From assembly GCA_026419785.1 (NCBI GenBank), contig JAODTK010000023.1, positions 124,001-188,000 on the forward strand: 64,000 nucleotides of DNA, written 5' to 3'. The stretch's first letter is position 1. Each line of letters starts with the position of its first letter. The DNA comes from Sclerodactyla briareus. Lineage: Eukaryota; Echinodermata; Holothuroidea; Dendrochirotida; Sclerodactylidae. Both the position numbers and the translations under genes were made by a program. A model generated the notes under the pieces. It was not told the DNA's origin. It worked only from the letters and a program-made list of their open reading frames with translations, and did not search any database. Positions 58,201 to 64,000 of the stretch are shown here, piece after piece.

Positions 58201-59739
58201 TTGAGCCATTCCTTGTAGGCCCTTTATTGTGCCGATGGGGGAATGGGAGTGGGGAACTCGAGTGATACATCCAGATGAAACGTTCTCCCACATCTCTTGC
58301 ACTCTCTATTGGTGAAGGTTATTTGCAGCGCAAGTCGATTTTGCCTCGGCGATACACTATAATACGCAGTTCGTGGTGCGAAGGTATGCCCGCTGAAGGT
58401 TTTCGGGGAGGGGAGGGCGCGTTGCACTGTTTGCATTTTTTACATTCCATATAAGAAATCCGTGAGTCCGCATCATTAATTACTGTTTCAGATGAAGGCA
58501 ACGATTGGGGGGGAAAATGGGAGATTGTGACACTGATAATGATTCATTTATTTAAATGTCGTCAACTCGAGTAATGTTTGGAGTGTGTTTATGGGTTGTT
58601 GGGGTTAGTTCCCACATTTGATGATACAAAATAGGGGCAATGTATGAAATGAAGCATGCAAGACGTCTGTATCAATACTGTACAGTGAAGACCCCTAAAG
58701 TGGGCACAGTATACCACCGCGAAACCTGAAAATCTGAGAATCACCATTGCCCGTCGCCAACACATTCCCAGACGCTATCCCACCTGTAACAAATGGGGCG
58801 TTATACAGCCTCTATGCGAAATGTATAAAGTCTCACGGCCAACATCCACCCCCCTCTTCCCTTGCCTTCCGTCGCTTAGAAAGTCTACAAGTACATGGCA
58901 ACCATGCAATTCTGAGGGTGTTGCTCTATCAAAATAGTGTTCGAGGGTCTCTTATCCAATGACGTGTAAAGAGAGATGAGGAGAATACATTTCTACTTTG
59001 CATGACATGGACTCCGTTGGACTATAGGCCTCAACCTAGGCCTGTATGACGCTGGGTTGGTGACTTAGCCTATCATATAGCCTACATGCATTCCCGTTAT
59101 TTATAGGGGTTCTTCAATTTTTCCTACAGGACGGAAAGCACGGTGGGTGGCCTGTGCCCTGGCAAATGAATTGTCCCAAGCAGAATAGCTTCTGAGTGAT
59201 CCTTTCATGAGCTCTTCTTGGCGGTCACGCCCCGAGAATACTGGATGAATTTACGCTTCGCTTTAAGGATCGTCTGTTTGAATAGGTTTGGTTTAATGAC
59301 TGGACTCCGGCCTTGAGGGTGCATCATGGATGTATTGCATAATGAGTGGTCAAAATTCAAGAGGTATGATGCATCCCCACATTGGGCATTCTCCCCTCTG
59401 TTCAATATTCCCATTTCCATCTCTCTGCAACATTGACCTCCACCTCTATTCAGTAACCCAGGTCCTTGGAGCGCTCGAACCGATCTGGAACTGTTTGCCT
59501 ATTCGGCACAGTTCTGTGAATTGGGTTTTTGTGCCGGTAATGACTCAACAGTGACCGACTCCTGTAGAGTTGCAGCTAGCTATACGGCTTCACCACCCCG
59601 CCACCCATCTGCTGCCTTGCCATCGGGGCCTCTGGGGTGAGGAAAATGAACGGCTATAGGGTTATCTGCTCCCTAGTAGTTTCTCTGCATATTCTGCCCC
59701 ACGTCCCCCCTCGTCTCCTCTTCCCACTCTGTCCCCACC

Positions 59740-59740
<1 letters not shown>

Positions 59741-59783
<43 letters not shown>

Positions 59784-59906
59784 CCTGGCCATAGTCCACT
59801 GGTACCAGGAGTGCCTACATAGGTGGTCCGTTGCGTTACTTAACACAATCATGGCTTTGGGAGTGAGCCAGCGCCGGCTTCACCCCCCCCCCCCCCCCCC
59901 CCCCCC
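59741..59906 (+). repeat. poly-T (41) and poly-C (24) runs
   Basis: T run 59741-59781 and C run 59883-59906. A run of 41 T on this strand could be the poly-A tail of a minus-strand retrocopy, but no retroelement body is recognised beside it. Confidence 0.9.
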
Positions 59907-60478
59907 AGTGTCAATTCTAATCACTGTCAGGCTCGCTTGACCTGAACTTGGCAACTATCATACATACCTTTGGCTATCCTGTGACAAAATCGAATTCATG
60001 CACATAATTAATAAACATAGAGGATTTAATTAATGGATGTATGGTACCTGGGAGAGAACTGGCCCGGCTTTAGGAGCGACATGTACTTGTGGTTGGATCT
60101 GAGTTTAAATTTGCGCGGGATTTGGACTCTGAAATTGCAAGTACTAAATTTGTTTTCATTCATTTCCTCTATTCCCCTGCTAGTTTTCCCCACCAAGCCA
60201 TCCGATACTTAACCTATCTTGCTTTTAAGAATTAATAGGGTGTAGAAGCCACTTTGGTTTGTCACTGAAACGCTTCAAGGCTTTGAAGGATACCTATCAT
60301 GCCACACTCACGTTCAAGAGAAACGGGCTTATACAACCGAATAGGGAAGTTATAACGCCCACGACCATCACCACACCTTCGTCCCTACCTGGACCCCTTC
60401 CGTAACCACCCCCTCCCCCCTCATCGATATCACTCTCCACCCCACCAACCCCTTCCTAGATGCCTACCGGCGTGTAAA

Positions 60479-60862
60479 TTGTCCACGTCACATGTATCAA
60501 AGACTATGCTATTTCTCAGTGAATTTCTTCAGATGTTCTCCTTCTATTATAACGGTTCCATCTTACTGACCACTAGTTACGCACAATTTTGTAATTCATC
60601 ACATTCTCATCACTATTCGAGTATTCACAGCATGAATGTGTGTAACTTTACTTTCTTCCTGTACCTCTTCAACTTTATATTTTATACGCTTGTCACGGGA
60701 AATCCACTGGATCCATTGAAACATGCACGCGAAGTAGAAGAAACGACTGATCGCGTACTTTCACTTTCCCTCTCAAATGACCTGAATAGTATCCTACAGA
60801 CATATGCCAGATATTCTGTACCCGGGCCCAATAATTATGCAAACGCTGGGACAAACAATTAA
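60479..60862 (+). CDS. ORF with membrane helix and polar tail
   Basis: A 127-codon ORF. The middle (FTFFLYLFNFIFYTLV) looks like a transmembrane segment. After it come GNPLDPLKHAREVEETTDRV and a tail with NSILQTYARYSVPGPNNYAN, polar with two Tyr. This layout (helix, then juxtamembrane-type tail) fits a type I receptor, in line with other fragments in the window. No initiating context or splice sites were pinned down. Confidence 0.3.
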   Translation: MSTSHVSKTMLFLSEFLQMFSFYYNGSILLTTSYAQFCNSSHSHHYSSIHSMNVCNFTFFLYLFNFIFYTLVTGNPLDPLKHAREVEETTDRVLSLSLSNDLNSILQTYARYSVPGPNNYANAGTNN

Positions 60863-61010
60863 GAAGCATGCACCAAATCGTATGGCTTTCTTCCGCCTCA
60901 ATAATTCCATGGGGGAGCGAGGTTTCGCCCCAGCTATTGATAAAGTCGAAACACTTACATATAGATGAATGGTGGTGGGCTTTGGCACCTAATCCCGGTT
61001 CCTCCCAAGA

Positions 61011-61124
61011 GACGTTGCAATAAGTTTCCCCCGGAAATATACCATCTGGTATTTGGATATTTTTAGCGACGTTGCAATAAGTGTCCCCAGGAATTAAACA
61101 TCTGGTATTTGGATATTTTAGTTG
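61011..61124. repeat. 57-bp tandem duplication next to an exon-like block
   Basis: 'gacgttgcaataagt' to 'ctggtatttggatattt' occurs at 61011-61067 and 61068-61124. Both copies end in an AG that could act as a splice acceptor. The partner region near 50.37 kb has only one, degenerate, copy. Confidence 0.85.
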
Positions 61125-61340
61125 GTAGTGAATATGTAGACAGTTGTTCGCCAGAAGAAACTAGCGTGAGTAGTGAACACAATGTGGCAGTGTAACAATA
61201 GATTGTTATTTAATTGGGTGGTGTGAATGAAGTGAAGTGTGAAGCGTGAAGGTGAAGAGATTAGTTTAACGAGCGAGGCAAAGTCCATTTAAACAACAAT
61301 CGGGTCACGTGAACGCCTATTTGTATTGAATCATAGCGCG
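61120..61340 (+). pseudogene. duplicated exon-like block (partner of 50.4 kb)
   Basis: After 'ggtatttggatattttag' the frame GSEYVDSCSPEETS leads to a GTGAGT donor, and the flanks align with 50400-50640. The piece is very short, and because the copy at 50.4 kb has a shifted frame the exon status is tentative. Confidence 0.3.
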
Positions 61341-61436
61341 ATTGCAACATAGCGTTACATAAGTTTATGGGAAAAATGGCGGGAAAATAACAGGCTATAA
61401 CCATATAACGGGTTTCGGCTGGAAAACCTTAGGAGA

Positions 61437-61739
61437 GTGTACTCGGAAAAGAGGAAGCTGTTAACATTAACTAAAAAAACCTGGAGCTTGAGGAAAAGTG
61501 AGAGGAAACGAGGTGAGAGGAGAGGGGGTGAGCGAAAGATAGTAAGGGCGTGTAAAATAGAGACATGTGAGTGGTCGTGTGACTGCATGGTGAAATTAAC
61601 CTACCAAACTAGGGACAACACTATAGAATCGAGGACGTATTTGAGCTTTGTAGAATTGCAACAAAAGGCATCATTGCTTTTTATATATGTAGGAGAAGCC
61701 AAATTTCGGAGAGGCATGATTAGCATTGTCGCCCAATGA
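61437..61739 (+). CDS. unassigned ORF
   Basis: A 100-codon ORF, Lys/Arg/Glu-rich at the start, later NTIESRTYLSFVELQQKASL. No domain and no splice support. Confidence 0.15.
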   Translation: MYSEKRKLLTLTKKTWSLRKSERKRGERRGGERKIVRACKIETCEWSCDCMVKLTYQTRDNTIESRTYLSFVELQQKASLLFIYVGEAKFRRGMISIVAQ

Positions 61740-62447
61740 TATGCAACTTTAGATCAGTTCAGGACGTATCCAAGCTGAGTTGATAATGGAGCTTAGAACC
61801 TTCATAGTAAAATATGGTTTGTTTGATTACGCTAAAATCCCGGGCGATGACTAGATGTCATTTTTATATTTTGTGGATAAAAAGTGTCTCTGCCCGTTTG
61901 TTGATATCACAGTTAGGAGGTGTTGGAATAGGAAAGTTGGGCAAACGCAGCGGATAGGATGTTGAAAACCTGATTGTGGCGTCATCAGCCAAATAGAAAC
62001 AATAAGACAAGAGACAAACATCGAGAAGGACATTGGAGCGAGCAATGTCCAAAATGGAGAACATCACGCCTTAACTCGCTCGTTAAGGTTTCACAGTATA
62101 TAGTGTATGATGGAACCCCTGAAACCAACCAACCAAACATTATGATCTTACATCAGCGCGTGTATTTACCAATTGTATGTGGTAGGCGGGCGAAATAAAT
62201 TAGGGTCGGAGCGGCCACATTGGATAAGTCAGTATCATCGACTATTGACGTGATACGAGTATGACTATTTGGGAGAGATTCTGAAACCAGATCTCCGCTC
62301 ACTAACACGAAATCGATTGGACAATTTTTGAGGAAACCGCACAGATTGGATGGAATTTGTTGGTGAAAACGATCAGTCTTAGAACACGATCACTTTTGTG
62401 GTCCGATGTTCGATTAGAGATAGATGGACACCTACTTTTCCCCTCCA

Positions 62448-62636
62448 TCAGCAGCACTGGCTTGTACTGGTCGTGGTCAGTAGTAAACGCAGCGAACATT
62501 GGTGAGGTGGGATATCAAATGTATTTCGTATAGTACGTGACTGGAAATTGGTTACAGTTGAGACGGGGATTCCCCCAGCTCCAGCCAAACAACGGTAGTC
62601 TTCACTGGAAGTTCGCTCCACCGCTATTGATTGCAA
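62448..62636 (-). CDS. Ig-like fragment
   Basis: The minus-strand frame reads VERTSSEDYRCLAGAGGIPV then STVTNFQSRT. S-x-D-Y-R-C-L-A-G is the classic strand-F signature of an immunoglobulin domain (D-x-Y-x-C-x-A). An overlapping frame downstream continues HDQYKPVLLMEGKSRCP, which could be the start of the next domain after a frameshift. The splice boundaries are unclear. It fits the idea of receptor ectodomain exons in this region. Confidence 0.35.
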   Translation of the reverse strand: MQSIAVERTSSEDYRCLAGAGGIPVSTVTNFQSRTIRNTFDIPPHQCSLRLLLTTTSTSQCC

Positions 62637-63389
62637 TACCTTACTCTCAGTAAGACTGCAATTTGTGCACTTGTCATGGGGAGTTCGAAAGAAACTATCC
62701 TATCCAGGTACACCACATTATTAACTGCAAATGTATACATACAACGATGTGCAACGGGACAGTTTAACGTACTTTAACCAGCTAGTTTTCAGTTAAAAAT
62801 TCGGTCACCGACTTTGGAGAGTGGTGATTAGGTGTTTTGATGTTAAGGTTCACGTTCATTTTTATACTTAATGTGAAATTACGGGATTTTACCTAATTGC
62901 CATATCGCTTACATTACTGACCATTGTTCCTTATACAGTCTGCTTTTCTGCAGAAAAAAAAAAAATTTGAGTGGATAACCAGAGTAGAGAGTACTTTCTA
63001 GTCTGGCTATGAGCTATTTCGCAGAAAACTAATTACTCAACCGAACATGTCCGGAATTACATATGCATAATACCCAGTGGGGAGGGGTGATATGAGGAAT
63101 GACAGGTAAGAGGAATATGCAGAGTTGAGATGATGCCTCTATTTAACATATATCTGCGGGAAGTCGGTTCCACATTGTATACACATCGAATTCATGTAGT
63201 AGGTAAATATTCATTCAAACGTGCCTATATATCTCTTCTGAAAGAGACAGAACGAAAGTTGTCTGCAGTTAGTTGGTCTAGCGAAAATTCCAAAAGTCGA
63301 ACTCCAGTATTCCATATGGCTATATTTCGAACAGTTTTCCTCTGGAAGGAGGTGACTCAATTTGTGTCTGTCCGACGAGTGTTGTAACC

Positions 63390-64000
63390 TTGATTTTATA
63401 GAATTACGGAATAAAAAATAGTAAATCTCGTGTAATGCACCACGTGAGATTTGCGAAGAGACATCCCTAGTTGGTAAAAAATTGTTTTGTCTAACAAGGT
63501 GAATACTTTGCGCTCACTAACCAGGTATACAGTTTTATGAAGCGTGCAGCAACATACTCATCACACGCTTTGTTGTAGAATTATAGATTATTCGTATGTT
63601 GTCACCCGTGGTTATAAGGGGTGGTTTACGTACGTGTAGAGGGCATTATATAGTATTAGGCTGCATATACTATACTCGGAAATACAACTTGTTAAGTACG
63701 ATTATATTTCCCATTGCCTTGGGAAATGATTGTACTTATGGCATTGACATGTAACACCCCCCATTTCAATTTGTATCGATTGTTATCCCTGAGAAGGTCT
63801 GGGGGCTCCATTTGATGCCCATCTACTACAATCGGCAATGTACAATGAGCGTTGGTTTTTTGTACATTCAATGATCTCCGTTTTTGTTCGAGCCAGTTGG
63901 ATACCTTCTTCAGTTACGTTTCGTCAGGTATCTTTCAAGTTGATTGTTCTGAAGAGAACGATGTATCAGCTGCATGCATGAAGTTCGATTTACCAGAGAA
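63390..64000. other. no supported gene
   Basis: AT-rich sequence to the window edge with no ORF or repeat that I can support. Confidence 0.4.

Noticed and set aside
1..64000. CRISPR arrays, bacterial operons or phage genes
   Set aside because: No short-spacer repeat arrays, no ribosome-binding-site-led ORF clusters and no long ORFs; the sequence is eukaryotic in character.

Overview
The window looks like gene-poor nuclear DNA from an animal, most likely a marine invertebrate. A deuterostome such as an echinoderm is my guess, but no single sequence proves it. The reasons are: no operons or long intact ORFs (longest about 180 codons); short exon-like ORFs with GT/AG splice consensus; decayed CR1/L2-type LINEs; a Ty3/Gypsy fragment whose integrase lies upstream of its reverse transcriptase (the Gmr1-type order); MITE-like inverted-repeat elements; and many satellites, minisatellites, microsatellites and long poly-G/poly-C runs. 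Almost every recognisable coding remnant carries frameshifts or stops, so either most are fossils or the assembly contains uncorrected indels.

Layout: 0.2-3.1 kb holds a hydrophobic ORF, a roughly 295-bp tandem repeat and one good plus-strand exon (2773-3041) of a membrane protein. 3.4-4.6 kb is an inverted-repeat DNA element with a polypurine tract. 4.6-6.1 kb is an unidentified T/G-rich block ending in a TA repeat. 7.1-7.6 kb is a tandem repeat and 7.7-9.1 kb a minus-strand LINE. 11.7-12.6 kb is a ~43-bp minisatellite. 13.9-18.5 kb and 22.3-25.0 kb are diverged copies of one segment (copies A and B). Copy A is expanded by a ~138-bp satellite and a near-perfect triplication. Both copies carry a minus-strand exon of about 209 bp with matching splice sites, and exon candidates lie upstream of each at similar spacing.

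32-34.5 kb holds more exon candidates, including two adjacent minus-strand exons whose phases join exactly and whose product resembles fibronectin type III linkers. 36-37.1 kb is a dispersed or tandem repeat, 38.0-40.4 kb the minus-strand Gypsy remnant, 40.7-41.4 kb TA repeats and 41.7-42.6 kb a plus-strand LINE. 44.9-45.7 kb and 50.4-50.6 kb recur at 56.5-57.1 kb and 61.1-61.3 kb, a second duplicated segment. 51386-51565 reads like the last exon of a receptor tyrosine kinase. 51.9-52.7 kb is a 65-bp minisatellite. 53-63 kb has further exon candidates, including an Ig-like stretch, plus SINE-like and homopolymer sequence.

How it may work together: the duplicated exon-like blocks, the FN3-like and Ig-like pieces, the transmembrane segments and the kinase-tail exon would all fit a tandemly expanded family of cell-surface receptors, possibly receptor kinases, now broken up by transposons and satellites. 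That is inference. No complete gene can be assembled by eye, and strand assignment is uncertain for several exons.
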